Assembly: GCA_027315205.1 (NCBI GenBank)
Contig: DAHUYM010000008.1
Coordinates: 1-64,000, forward strand
Length of the DNA: 64,000 bases
DNA from: Leptospirillum sp.
Lineage (GTDB): Bacteria; Nitrospirota; Leptospirillia; Leptospirillales; Leptospirillaceae
Direction of reading: 5' to 3'
The notes under the pieces are model-generated. The model saw only the letters and a program-made list of their open reading frames with translations. It did no database searches and had not been told where the DNA came from. Position 1 is the stretch's first letter, and every line of letters begins with the position of its first letter. Positions 43,881 to 52,688 of this stretch are shown here, one piece after another. The translations under genes were made by a program, and so were the position numbers.

Positions 43881-43965
43881 GTCCCACACTTTAAAGTTTT
43901 GCAAGGCGGGAGAACCAAGGGACCTTCGTCTGTGACGGGAACCGGTCTTTGATGGGAGCCGGGGC

Positions 43966-45249
43966 ATGCAGTTCCTGAATGTGGGGTTGTCCGGGATGAC
44001 CCCCGAGAATCTCGTCCTTCTCCTGGGACTTTCGTTTTTCCTCGGGCTCGCCTTCGAGGAAATCAGTCCGGAGGAAAGCTCCCATGGTCCGGGAGGCGTT
44101 CGGACATTTCCGCTCCTGTCGCTTTCGGGGGCCGCGTTTTCGGTCCTGGACCCCAAATACCTCTCTGTTTTCAGTGTGGGCTTGCTCGTTCTCGGATTGC
44201 TGCTTTTCGCATATTACCGAAATGCCATAGCCTCTCCCGGCCTGAAGGAGCAACCTTCGCTCCTGGTTCCGGTGAGTTTTCTTCTCGCCTATCTCATGGG
44301 CCCGATCACATTGAAGGAGCCCCACTGGGTTCCGATTTCCCTGACGGTAGCTTCCGTTTTCTTCCTTGGCGCCCGGGAACGCTTGCACCATCTGGCGGAA
44401 ACGGTTCCCCGGTCGGAAATCCTGACGGTCGGGAAATTCCTGGTCCTGACCGGGATCATTCTCCCCATTCTTCCGGACCATCCCGTCACGCGGTTTCTTT
44501 CGGTAACTCCTTACCAGGTCTGGAAGGCGGCTGTTGTGGTTTCTTCGCTTTCCTATGGAAGCTACCTTGTCCAGAAGATCCTGTCTCCGAAGGGCGGATT
44601 CCTTTTGGCGGCAATCATGGGCGGGTTTTATTCCTCGACGGCCGCCACGGTTCTGCTTTCCCGCCGAGGGAAGGAAGATCCTTCGGCGTTCCGGGAGATC
44701 AACTCGGCGATTATCCTGGCGAATTCCCTGATGTATCTTCGGATCGGACTCATTCTCTTTCTCATGAACCCTCCCGTGGCCCGGTACCTTGCATGGCCGC
44801 TGGGAGCGCTTTTCGTAGCAGGGATCGTCGTCGCACTCCTGGTGTACCTGGGAGGGGAGCATAAACCGGTCGATTCGGAGCACCGGTTGAAATCCAACCC
44901 TCTCGAACTCAATTCGGCATTCTTTTTTGCCGCATCCTATGTCGTCATTTCCTTTATTACCATTTGGGTCAGGGGACATTTCGGACCGTCAGGAATATAC
45001 ACGTTGGCGGGACTCGTGGGCGTGACGGACATCGTCCCGTTCATATTGAGCGTCGCACAGGAGGGACAGAATTCTCCGATGACACTGGTTTTTGCATCGA
45101 TCATGATCGCGGCGTCGTCGAACAATGTGATCAAAGCGGCCTACACGGCCATGTTTTGGGGATTTCGACCAGGACTGGCATCCATTATCGCCCTTCTCGG
45201 GCTGTCCGTTGGGGGGATTTTGGTGTCTCTCACGCTCGGTGCGTTCTAG
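43966..45249 (+). CDS. MgtC/DUF4010 membrane protein
   Basis: A 427-residue protein with about ten membrane segments. The N-terminal part has the MgtC-like pattern of a first helix with FLGLAFEE, and the C-terminal 200 residues match the DUF4010 type (GGFYSSTAATVLLSR, SIMIAASSNNVIKAAYTAMFWG). Such proteins are linked to magnesium or other ion homeostasis but their function is largely unproven. It is transcribed after the CcoO terminator; its own promoter was not found. Confidence 0.8.
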   Translation: MQFLNVGLSGMTPENLVLLLGLSFFLGLAFEEISPEESSHGPGGVRTFPLLSLSGAAFSVLDPKYLSVFSVGLLVLGLLLFAYYRNAIASPGLKEQPSLLVPVSFLLAYLMGPITLKEPHWVPISLTVASVFFLGARERLHHLAETVPRSEILTVGKFLVLTGIILPILPDHPVTRFLSVTPYQVWKAAVVVSSLSYGSYLVQKILSPKGGFLLAAIMGGFYSSTAATVLLSRRGKEDPSAFREINSAIILANSLMYLRIGLILFLMNPPVARYLAWPLGALFVAGIVVALLVYLGGEHKPVDSEHRLKSNPLELNSAFFFAASYVVISFITIWVRGHFGPSGIYTLAGLVGVTDIVPFILSVAQEGQNSPMTLVFASIMIAASSNNVIKAAYTAMFWGFRPGLASIIALLGLSVGGILVSLTLGAF

Positions 45250-45265
45250 AAGAAATCCTTGGAAA

Positions 45266-46390
45266 TCAGGCGAACCGTTCCGGACGGAATGGGGAAAGAG
45301 GGATCTCCGGATCCTTTCCGAGGACCAGGGATGCGAGAAGTTTTCCCGTCACAGGAGAAAGGAGGATCCCGTTGCGGTGATGTCCGGTCGCAAACAGGAG
45401 GTCGGGGACCGACGGATGTGGCCCCAATATTGGTAACCCGTCGGGGGATTTGGGTCGCAATCCTGACCAGGTCTGCTGCAGGGGGTACGAGAGAAGCTGG
45501 GGACATACACGTTTCAGGGGATTCAGAAACTCGAGTATGCCTCCCGGGGTGACACGGGTCTGGAATCCGACCATTTCCTCCGTTGCCCCGATCACCACGG
45601 TTCCGTCGAGTTTCGGTACGAAGTATCCGTTTGGGGGGTAGAAAACGACGGTCCGAAGGGAAAAGCCGGGAGCCCTTACGGACAGGATCTGCCCATTGGC
45701 AGGAAAAACGGGAGGGACAGGAAGGGGCAGATCCATTTCGTTTAAATAGGCCCCCGGTGTCAGGAGAATCTTTGCGGCCCGGATGGTCTCTCCCTGGGCC
45801 GTTTCCGCAATAAGACCCGTTTTCCCGGCTTTCCGGACGGTCCGGACCGTCGCTCCTGTCCGGACCGTAATCCCTTCATGGGCCAGAGAAACCAGGAGGC
45901 CCTTCAACAGCCTGGGAGCCATGACGTGGGCTTCCTGCTTGTAGCGGATCGCACACGAGACGCCAGGACCGAGGTCGGGGTAAAGATTCTTCAGGGCGTT
46001 GCCCTCCAGCCATTCCAGTCCTGGGGTGTGTTGGTTTTGCCATTCCCATCGGTTCTTCAGTCTCTGTGTTTCCTCCCTGGTCGTTGCGACGGAAAGGATC
46101 CCGCTCGGGACAAAATCCGGGGAGAGGCCGGACGCTTCGGCCACGTCGCGGACGAAATCGGGATACAGGGCGAGGCTCGCCTGCATAAGGTCGAGAAATG
46201 GTCCCGGCCGATCCGTTTCGTTCAAGGGACCGAGGATCCCGGCCGCCGCATTTGTTGCGAGCCCTCCCGGTTCCGAACGTTCCAGGATGAGGATGCGAAG
46301 GTTCTCGTGACGGAGGAACCAGGCGATCGAGCATCCGATGATGCCGGCGCCCACGATGAGGATGTCGCAGTTCGATGGGTTGGATTTCAT
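45266..46390 (-). CDS. thiO: Glycine oxidase ThiO
   Basis: An FAD-dependent amine oxidase making the iminoacetate used for the thiazole of thiamine. The FAD site is CDILIVGAGIIGCSIAWFL, with the terminal Glu in LERSEPGG, then ATNAAAGILGP, and near the end WSGLRPKSPDGLPILG and ATGHHRNGILLSPVTG, highly typical of ThiO. ATG 46390 is taken as start; GTG 46411 is possible. No other thi gene is adjacent. Confidence 0.9.
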   Translation of the reverse strand: MKSNPSNCDILIVGAGIIGCSIAWFLRHENLRILILERSEPGGLATNAAAGILGPLNETDRPGPFLDLMQASLALYPDFVRDVAEASGLSPDFVPSGILSVATTREETQRLKNRWEWQNQHTPGLEWLEGNALKNLYPDLGPGVSCAIRYKQEAHVMAPRLLKGLLVSLAHEGITVRTGATVRTVRKAGKTGLIAETAQGETIRAAKILLTPGAYLNEMDLPLPVPPVFPANGQILSVRAPGFSLRTVVFYPPNGYFVPKLDGTVVIGATEEMVGFQTRVTPGGILEFLNPLKRVCPQLLSYPLQQTWSGLRPKSPDGLPILGPHPSVPDLLFATGHHRNGILLSPVTGKLLASLVLGKDPEIPLSPFRPERFA

Positions 46391-46478
46391 TGAAATTGTG
46401 TCGGCCGTCACATGTTGGATGGGTCAAATTTGAGCATGATTGAGAAATTCATCTGTCCTCCCGCACGGCCCCATAGGC

Positions 46479-46507
46479 TTGAGTCGGGTGGCAATCCTTG
46501 CTACTAT
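46479..46507 (+). promoter_or_regulatory. Probable promoter of the ugd block
   Basis: TTGAGT, 17 bases, then TACTAT, about 65 bases before the TTG start of ugd. Confidence 0.45.
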
Positions 46508-46572
46508 CCCACAGGCTTTTGGCGAATTCAAGCCGTTGGCGAAGAGTTTAGGCTTGGCGAGAAGGGGTAAAT

Positions 46573-47910
46573 TTGAAGATTTCCGTGATCGGGACTGGAT
46601 ATGTCGGGCTCGTGACCGCCACATGTTTTGCCGAAATGGGACATGATGTCATCGGTGTCGACATCGATGCCGCAAAAGTCGACCGCCTGGGGCGCGGTTC
46701 CTCTCCCCTTTATGAACCCGGTCTGGAGTCCCTTCTCAGGAGCAACCTCGAAGGAGGAAGGCTTTCCTTCACGACGGATCTTGGCCATGCCGTCCGTAAT
46801 TCGCTGTTCTGTTTCATCGCCGTGGGAACCCCCAAAGGCGAGGACGGTTCGGCCGATCTGGAAGCCGTCCTTTCGGTCGCCCGGGATATTGCCCGGCATA
46901 TGGATTCCTACCGGGTCGTCATCGTGAAGTCAACCGTCCCCGTCGGCACGTGCGACCGGGTTTATGCCGCGATCCGTGAAACCCTTTTGGCCGATCCGGC
47001 CAAAGCGGGTGCTGATTTCGATGTCGTGTCCAATCCGGAATTCCTGAAGGAAGGGGCTGCGGTGGAAGACTTTCTCCGCCCCGACCGTGTCGTTATCGGT
47101 GTCTCGAATCCCAAGGTCCGGGAATTGATGCAGGAAATGTACGCTCCCTTCGTCCGGAACGGTCACCCCGTCTATTTCATGGACGTCCATTCGTCCGAAC
47201 TGACAAAGTATGCGGCGAATGCCTTCCTGGCGATGAAAGTCTCGTTCATCAATAAGATCGCGGAAATGTGCGACGAAGTCGGAGCCGATGTCATGAACGT
47301 CCGGTACGGGATCGGGTCGGATCCGAGGATCGGGATGCCGTTTCTGTATGCGGGAGTCGGATACGGGGGATCGTGTTTCCCGAAGGACGTCAAGGCGCTC
47401 ATTCACACCGGCCGCCGTCTCGGGGTCGATATGGCGCTTCTGGAAGAAGTGGAGCGGATCAATCACGAACAGAGAGAATGGCCCATCCGGACGCTCCTGT
47501 CGATCGAGGGCACACTCGAAGGAAAGAAAGTCGCCGTATGGGGAGGGGCCTTCAAGCCCGAAACGGACGATATTCGGGAGGCCCCGTCAAGAACCGTCGT
47601 CGAAGAGCTCCTGAGCCGCGGAGCCCATGTTTTCCTTTACGACCCCGTCGCGATGGGGGCTCTGGGCGAGGTGTTCGGCCACCGCGTCCGGTTCGGAAAA
47701 GATCCCTATGAGATTCTGGAAGGCGCCCGAGCCCTGATCCTGATCACGGAATGGCGAATTTTCCGAAATCCCGACTGGGAAAAAGTGAAGAGCCTGATGT
47801 CGGGAGAGCATATTCTCGACGGGAGGAATCAGTTCGAACCCCAGGAACTGGGCCGCCATGGATTTAAATATTACGGAATCGGCCGCGGATGCTCTATCCC
47901 GAACCCCTGA
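46573..47910 (+). CDS. ugd: UDP-glucose 6-dehydrogenase
   Basis: Oxidises UDP-glucose to UDP-glucuronate with two NAD. The N-terminal Rossmann site is ISVIGTGYVGLV, then STVPVGT, NPEFLKEGAAVEDF, the catalytic Cys in GYGGSCFPKDVKAL, and WGGAFKPETDDIREAPS. Length 445 is standard. The start is TTG 46573 behind GAAGGGG. The next two genes are sfsA and UDP-xylose synthase; the latter uses this product. Confidence 0.96.
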   Translation: MKISVIGTGYVGLVTATCFAEMGHDVIGVDIDAAKVDRLGRGSSPLYEPGLESLLRSNLEGGRLSFTTDLGHAVRNSLFCFIAVGTPKGEDGSADLEAVLSVARDIARHMDSYRVVIVKSTVPVGTCDRVYAAIRETLLADPAKAGADFDVVSNPEFLKEGAAVEDFLRPDRVVIGVSNPKVRELMQEMYAPFVRNGHPVYFMDVHSSELTKYAANAFLAMKVSFINKIAEMCDEVGADVMNVRYGIGSDPRIGMPFLYAGVGYGGSCFPKDVKALIHTGRRLGVDMALLEEVERINHEQREWPIRTLLSIEGTLEGKKVAVWGGAFKPETDDIREAPSRTVVEELLSRGAHVFLYDPVAMGALGEVFGHRVRFGKDPYEILEGARALILITEWRIFRNPDWEKVKSLMSGEHILDGRNQFEPQELGRHGFKYYGIGRGCSIPNP

Positions 47911-48656
47911 TCCCGGCACAGTTCCTGAAACGGGAAAAGCGGTATTCCATCCTGGTACGGCTCGAGAGCGGAATGGATGTCTGGGCGCATAGCCCCAATC
48001 CTGGACGGCTTCTTTCCTGTCTTCCCGAAATCGGAACCCCCGTTTTTCTGTCGAAGGTCCCGGAGCGTCCTTCCAAAGGACCGAAGTACCGTTACCGGGT
48101 GGAACAATCGGAGCCCATTCCCGGCATCCGTGTCGGTATCAATCCTCTCCTGGCCAATCGGTTGGCGGCCGAAGCCCTCGGGGCGGGATCGTTTCCGGAG
48201 CTCGCTGGGTGCGAGCTGATCGGAAAAGAGGTTCCCTACGGGAAAGGGAGCCGGGTCGATTTCTTGGGACAAATGGGGGGTCGCCGCGTTTACATTGAGG
48301 TCAAGAGCGTGACCTACCGGAGCGGGGTTTCAGGTCTGTTCCCGGATGCTGTTTCCGAACGTGCCTCCAGGCACCTCGAAGAATTGAGCCAGTGCGTGAG
48401 AGCGGGCGACATTTCCGTGATTCTCTTTGTCGTACAGAGGGTCGATGTACGGGACGTCGCTCCTGCGGATGCCATCGACCCGGGATATGGTCTGGCGTTC
48501 CGGAAGGCGATAGACCAGGGTGTTACCCCTCTTGCCGTACGCGTTCGTCCGGAGAATTCCGGACTTTTCCCGGAGATTCCTCTGGACGTCGTTCGCGGCG
48601 GGGAATTCCAACCTTCGCTCCCCGGCCCGAAAAAGGGGAAAAGGATCATGAATTGA
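47889..48656 (+). CDS. sfsA: DNA/RNA nuclease SfsA
   Basis: The 255 residues match SfsA: KREKRYSILVRLESG, WAHSPNPGRL, an OB-like N-terminal half, then a PD-(D/E)XK-type core with SRVDFLG and VYIEVKSVT and FPDAVSERASRHLEEL. SfsA binds DNA and has been reported as a nuclease. The start overlaps the ugd end by 22 bases. Its position between two sugar-nucleotide genes is probably positional rather than functional. Confidence 0.93.
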   Translation: MLYPEPLIPAQFLKREKRYSILVRLESGMDVWAHSPNPGRLLSCLPEIGTPVFLSKVPERPSKGPKYRYRVEQSEPIPGIRVGINPLLANRLAAEALGAGSFPELAGCELIGKEVPYGKGSRVDFLGQMGGRRVYIEVKSVTYRSGVSGLFPDAVSERASRHLEELSQCVRAGDISVILFVVQRVDVRDVAPADAIDPGYGLAFRKAIDQGVTPLAVRVRPENSGLFPEIPLDVVRGGEFQPSLPGPKKGKRIMN

Positions 48657-48665
48657 GGTGTCGCC

Positions 48666-49622
48666 ATTTCAGAACGTAAACTGAGATCTTTCCTCGTCAC
48701 GGGCGGAGCCGGGTTCATCGGCTCCCATCTTGTTGAGAGGCTGATCGGGGAAGGGTACGAAGTCGATGTGTTGGATAATTTCCGGACCGGGTCGAGGAAA
48801 AATCTGCGTTCCGGAACGGGAACCATCCGTAACCTTCTGGAACAGAACGTATCGGATCCGATCGCCGGATGTTTCGACGGCATTTTCCATCTTGCGTGTC
48901 CCGCCTCCCCGGTGCATTATCAGGCCGATCCCGTCGAGACATTCCGGACGGCGGTCTGGGGAACCTATCAGGTTCTCGAGCTGGCGAGGGAGTCGGGAGC
49001 CCGGGTCGTCATCGCCTCCACATCGGAAGTGTACGGAAATCCCCTTGTCCATCCGCAAACGGAAGACTATTTCGGGAATGTGAATCCGATCGGTCTGAGA
49101 TCCTGCTATGACGAAGGCAAGAGGGGAGGGGAAACACTGGCGATGGATTATGCCAGGACCCGGGCCGTTGACGTGAGAATTGTCCGGATCTTCAATACCT
49201 ACGGTCCCCGGATGATGTTCGACGACGGACGGGTTGTCAGCAATTTCTGCCATCAGGCCCTATTGGGAGAGCCGCTGACCGTTTACGGAGACGGCAGCCA
49301 GACACGGTCCTTCTGTTACGTGTCCGATATGGTCGACGGCCTGATCCGGGGAATCACGTCTCCGGTCTTCGACAATCCGGTCAACCTCGGAAATCCCGAA
49401 GAGTTTTCCATGATTGAACTGGCGAAACTTGTCGGTGAGTTGACGGGGTCCACACGTCCTCTCCGTTTCCTTCCGCTTCCTTCCGACGATCCTTCCCGCC
49501 GGCGGCCGGATATTTCCAAGGCCAGAAAGCTTCTGGGGTGGGAGCCCAGGATCCCCGTGCGCGAAGGATTGATCAGGACTCTCGCGGATTTTCGGACGAG
49601 GCTGGGCCGGAATGCCGATTGA
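48666..49622 (+). CDS. UDP-glucuronate decarboxylase (UDP-xylose synthase)
   Basis: An extended short-chain dehydrogenase of 318 residues: FLVTGGAGFIGSHLVERL (NAD site), LDNFRTG, HLACPASPVHYQADP, STSEVYGNP, YDEGKRG (catalytic YxxxK), RIFNTYGPRM and YGDGSQTRSFCYVSDMVDGL, the set of UXS enzymes that make UDP-xylose from UDP-glucuronate. The Rossmann motif lies before the first ATG, GTG or TTG of this frame. The best start is ATT 48666, five bases after GAGGTG; CTG 48681 is the only other choice. This follows from the frame and is unusual. Confidence 0.88.
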   Translation: MSERKLRSFLVTGGAGFIGSHLVERLIGEGYEVDVLDNFRTGSRKNLRSGTGTIRNLLEQNVSDPIAGCFDGIFHLACPASPVHYQADPVETFRTAVWGTYQVLELARESGARVVIASTSEVYGNPLVHPQTEDYFGNVNPIGLRSCYDEGKRGGETLAMDYARTRAVDVRIVRIFNTYGPRMMFDDGRVVSNFCHQALLGEPLTVYGDGSQTRSFCYVSDMVDGLIRGITSPVFDNPVNLGNPEEFSMIELAKLVGELTGSTRPLRFLPLPSDDPSRRRPDISKARKLLGWEPRIPVREGLIRTLADFRTRLGRNAD

Positions 49623-50607
49623 CCGGAGGAGCCTGCATCTTGCCATAGGGCTGGGAATCAGTGCCCTTACCCTATGGCTCGCCTTGAGGCACGTCCGTTT
49701 TTCTCTTCTCTTTCATGCGCTCTGGAAAGGCCACTACGGATGGCTCCTTCCGATTGTTCTCCTTATGAATGTCATGTTCCTCGGGAGGGCTTTTTTTTGG
49801 AAAGCCACCCTTTCCGTCACCAAGAAAGTGGGGATAGGGCATCTTTACTCCTCGATCGTCGTCGGGTACATGGCCAACAACCTGCTTCCCTTTCGGGGCG
49901 GGGAGATGGTGCGCCTCCTTTATACCCACCGGCTTGAGAGAATCAGTACGGCCGTCCTTTTTTCGACGATTTTTCTGGAGAGGTTCTTCGACGTGATCTG
50001 GCTGACGCTGATCCTGTTCCTCTACATTCTTGTCCACGGGGCCGAAGGATTTGCCCCCAAGGCCGTTTACCTCGGGGCGGTCATGCTCGGAATTTCGTTC
50101 GTATTGCTCTTGGCCGTGCATTCCCGCACCTTTCTCGTGAACCTTGCGAAAAAGGTCCTTTCGCCGAATCGGAAGGGTTGGCGGGAGAAAGCGGCAGGGG
50201 GATTCGAAAGAGCCATGTTGGGTCTTTCGAGTCTCGAATCCCCCGTCGTTCTTGCCCGACTTTTTATCGTCAGCGGAATCGTCTGGGGAACCGGACTGGC
50301 AACAGGATACTTTTATCTGCGCATTTTCGATCTCGATGCCCAGCCGGTCCTCATGACCGTTTCTTTCTATCTGTTCACGAACCTGGCGTTTTTGCTCCCT
50401 TCGTCACCGGGGGCGATCGGGGTGATCCAGTTTGCCGCGGTCTATGCCATGCGCCAGTTCGGTGTTTCGGACGAAAGGGCGATCGCCCTTTCGGTCGTCT
50501 ATCAACTGGTTCCGTTCCTTTTCACAACCCTGCTGGGGTGGATGTTTATCCATCGACAGCATATATCGCTATTTGATCGCGGAGATCTCAAATCGGAAGC
50601 CGTTTAA
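49612..50607 (+). CDS. Lysylphosphatidylglycerol synthetase-like/AglD-family membrane protein
   Basis: The 331-residue protein has about eight hydrophobic segments and the family markers FRGGEMVRLLY after YMANNLLP, FLERFFDV, and LPSSPGAIGVIQFAAV. This family (UPF0104) includes the membrane half of MprF and proteins implicated in flipping or modifying lipid-linked sugars. It lacks the aminoacyl-transferase domain. It overlaps the UXS gene by 11 bases, so a role in envelope glycan or lipid is likely. Confidence 0.82.
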   Translation: MPIDRRSLHLAIGLGISALTLWLALRHVRFSLLFHALWKGHYGWLLPIVLLMNVMFLGRAFFWKATLSVTKKVGIGHLYSSIVVGYMANNLLPFRGGEMVRLLYTHRLERISTAVLFSTIFLERFFDVIWLTLILFLYILVHGAEGFAPKAVYLGAVMLGISFVLLLAVHSRTFLVNLAKKVLSPNRKGWREKAAGGFERAMLGLSSLESPVVLARLFIVSGIVWGTGLATGYFYLRIFDLDAQPVLMTVSFYLFTNLAFLLPSSPGAIGVIQFAAVYAMRQFGVSDERAIALSVVYQLVPFLFTTLLGWMFIHRQHISLFDRGDLKSEAV

Positions 50608-50647
50608 GAAAAGGGCCATGCCCTCGAGGAAAGGAGTCGTTTCACTC

Positions 50648-51064
50648 ATGCAGGAAAATACTTTGGCCATCATCAAGCCCGACGCATTCCGAAAGAACCA
50701 TCTGGGAGCCATTCTGGCACGCTATGAAAAAGAGGGGTTTCGCATCCGGGCAGGTCGCATCCGCTGGCTTTCCCTTCGCGAGGCGGAAGGGTTTTACAAA
50801 GTTCACCGGGAACGTCCCTTTTTCGGAAGCCTCACCCAGTTCATGGCTTCGGGGCCCGTTATGGTTCTTGTCCTACATAAAGAGAACGCGATCCTTGAGC
50901 ACCGTACCCTGATGGGGTCTACGGATCCGGGCAACGCGGATCCCAATACCCTTCGGAAATTATATGGGGCATCGATCGAAGAAAATGCCGTTCATGGGAG
51001 CGATTCTCCGGAATCGGCCCGGTTCGAGATCCCTTATTTTTTCCCCGAATCCGAAATTTACTAA
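50648..51064 (+). CDS. ndk: Nucleoside diphosphate kinase
   Basis: Transfers phosphate between nucleoside tri- and diphosphates through a phospho-His. Motifs: TLAIIKPDAFRKN, GSTDPGNADPNTLRKLYG, and the active site NAVHGSDSPESA. Length 138 is normal. ATG 50648 is used, with AAAGGAG about 11 bases upstream; the frame continues upstream inside the previous gene. Confidence 0.96.
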   Translation: MQENTLAIIKPDAFRKNHLGAILARYEKEGFRIRAGRIRWLSLREAEGFYKVHRERPFFGSLTQFMASGPVMVLVLHKENAILEHRTLMGSTDPGNADPNTLRKLYGASIEENAVHGSDSPESARFEIPYFFPESEIY

Positions 51065-51076
51065 TACGGGACACAC

Positions 51077-52312
51077 GTGCAAAACATCCTGATTATTGGC
51101 CGGGGAGGCCTCCCGTTGCTGATGGCGATCTTTGCCGAGAAGCGCGGATACCATCCGATCGTCGTCTACGAAGACGATTCTTCCCGTTACCCGGCCATTT
51201 TGGGGGGGTTACCTGGACTTCCGCTCAATCATTTCTTCGACTACGTCGGTTTTCCTCTCGAAGATCCTCGATTTTTCCGTGCAATTTCCCCATCTCTATT
51301 GTTCTTTGGCGAAAGCTGGCGGTTACTGGGTGTACCGGAGTTGCGGTCCGGGTTTTCGGAGCTGGAACGGGATCGCTGGATGCCGGGTTTCGTGTCGTTG
51401 CAGGAAATCCTTTTGCCCGAAATATTCGGGGTTCTTAAAAAAGAGTTCGCCCTGTCCGCCACGTCGAGAAATTTTTTCCAGAAATGGCTTTCCTGGTGGC
51501 AATACAGAAGATTTGACCGGAAAGAAGAGAGCGCGGCTCAAAAAGTGCTCCAGCGGATTCCGGAAGTGAAGATCTGGAATGAATTTCTGCGAAGTCTTTC
51601 CCCATATCTCGGACTATCCTCCCACGAAGAAGCGGTTCCCCTTCTCAGGGCGCTGGTCTCCTGCCTGAACGGTTGGTTGAATATTCCGGAGCCCGAGATC
51701 CTCCATCGCGAAGTACAGAAAACGGCTCTCAAGGTTTTGAAACATTCGGTACGGGAATGGGATGGCGCACCCGTCGTCCCCGAATTCGACAGGAAAAAAC
51801 GAACCGTGTCGATCTCTCTGAACGGAAAAACGGAGGTCTTCGACCGGACGATCGATCTTTCAGGGACATTGGACCGAGTTCTCGACCTTTCGTCCTGGGC
51901 ATGGACCATTCCGGAAGACCGTCTTTCCAATGGCTGGCCCCTCCAGTTCTTGATTCCGGATTCGCTGGGAGAAGGAACATCAGGAATCTTCCAGGGGCTT
52001 TCCCGGGAAGGACAGATCCGGTTTTCCGCTTTTCTTCACACGACCGATGGAAAAAAAACGGCCAGAACCCCTAGAGATTTGCTGGATTCCCTGGTCCTGG
52101 GAGAAGAGAATATTCCTGAAGTTCCCCGTCTTGTTCCCGAGCCCCGCCAAATGATCGACTACGGGGGATTGCCGGCCGGACACTCCTGGAGGATCCGTTC
52201 TTCCTACCAGATGACATCCGGTCCGATACGACGTTTCCTCGATCCGACCCGTTTGCCTTATTTGACGGAAGACTGGATGCGCCTTCTTTACCGGCAGCTT
52301 CCCCTTTCCTGA
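51077..52312 (+). CDS. Hypothetical protein with Rossmann-like N-terminus
   Basis: A 411-residue protein starting at GTG 51077, 12 bases after ndk. The first strand-loop-helix, ILIIGRGGLPLLMAIFAEKRG, ending at an acidic residue (VVYED), looks like a dinucleotide-binding fold but lacks a standard GxGxxG. The middle is helical with Trp and Arg (FFQKWLSWWQYRRF), the rest mixed. A relation to FAD-dependent amine oxidase-like proteins is conceivable from the fold but no diagnostic motif supports it. No function is assigned. Confidence 0.7.
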   Translation: MQNILIIGRGGLPLLMAIFAEKRGYHPIVVYEDDSSRYPAILGGLPGLPLNHFFDYVGFPLEDPRFFRAISPSLLFFGESWRLLGVPELRSGFSELERDRWMPGFVSLQEILLPEIFGVLKKEFALSATSRNFFQKWLSWWQYRRFDRKEESAAQKVLQRIPEVKIWNEFLRSLSPYLGLSSHEEAVPLLRALVSCLNGWLNIPEPEILHREVQKTALKVLKHSVREWDGAPVVPEFDRKKRTVSISLNGKTEVFDRTIDLSGTLDRVLDLSSWAWTIPEDRLSNGWPLQFLIPDSLGEGTSGIFQGLSREGQIRFSAFLHTTDGKKTARTPRDLLDSLVLGEENIPEVPRLVPEPRQMIDYGGLPAGHSWRIRSSYQMTSGPIRRFLDPTRLPYLTEDWMRLLYRQLPLS

Positions 52313-52369
52313 CTTCCGGCAGGAAAGGGTTTCCAAATCCTCAGGTGTTTTTTCGTTGTATTCTTGCAT

Positions 52370-52388
52370 TATCCTCTCCCCCAGGATA
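52370..52388. promoter_or_regulatory. Candidate operator of the CsoR/RcnR-type repressor
   Basis: TATCCT and AGGATA flank a C-rich CTCCCCC centre, ending 10 bases before the start codon at 52399. RcnR/CsoR-type sites typically are short dyads around a G/C tract, so autoregulation by metal release is likely. Inference from pattern only. Confidence 0.5.
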
Positions 52389-52398
52389 GGATATCGAT

Positions 52399-52677
52399 AT
52401 GGAACATTTGTCTCTCCACAAAACCCATCCGGACATCATAAAACGCCTGAAGCGGATCGAAGGACATCTACGTGCGATCGTCGAGATGATCGAAGGCGAT
52501 CGCTCCTGCCTGGATATCGCGCAGCAGATGCACGCGGTCGAAAAAGCGGTTGCTGCCGCGAAAAAAGAATTGATCCACGATCATATCGATCATTGCCTGG
52601 AACAGACAGGCGATAGCGATATCGAGTCCGCCGGGCGCGCGATATCAGAGTTCAAGGAAATTACGAAATATCTCTGA
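52399..52677 (+). CDS. Metal-sensing repressor of the CsoR/RcnR/FrmR family
   Basis: The 92-residue all-helical protein shows the family pattern HPDIIKRLKRIEGHLRAIVEMIEGDRSCLDIAQQMHAVEKAV with Cys near residue 37, then LIHDHIDHCL carrying the His ligands of the W-X-Y-Z site. The His-rich second part and a His close to the N-terminus favour an RcnR/FrmR-like (nickel/cobalt or aldehyde) or related site over classical copper CsoR, but the ligand is undecided. It directly precedes a cation-diffusion exporter, which it presumably controls. Confidence 0.9.
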   Translation: MEHLSLHKTHPDIIKRLKRIEGHLRAIVEMIEGDRSCLDIAQQMHAVEKAVAAAKKELIHDHIDHCLEQTGDSDIESAGRAISEFKEITKYL

Positions 52678-52688
52678 AGGGGATACCC

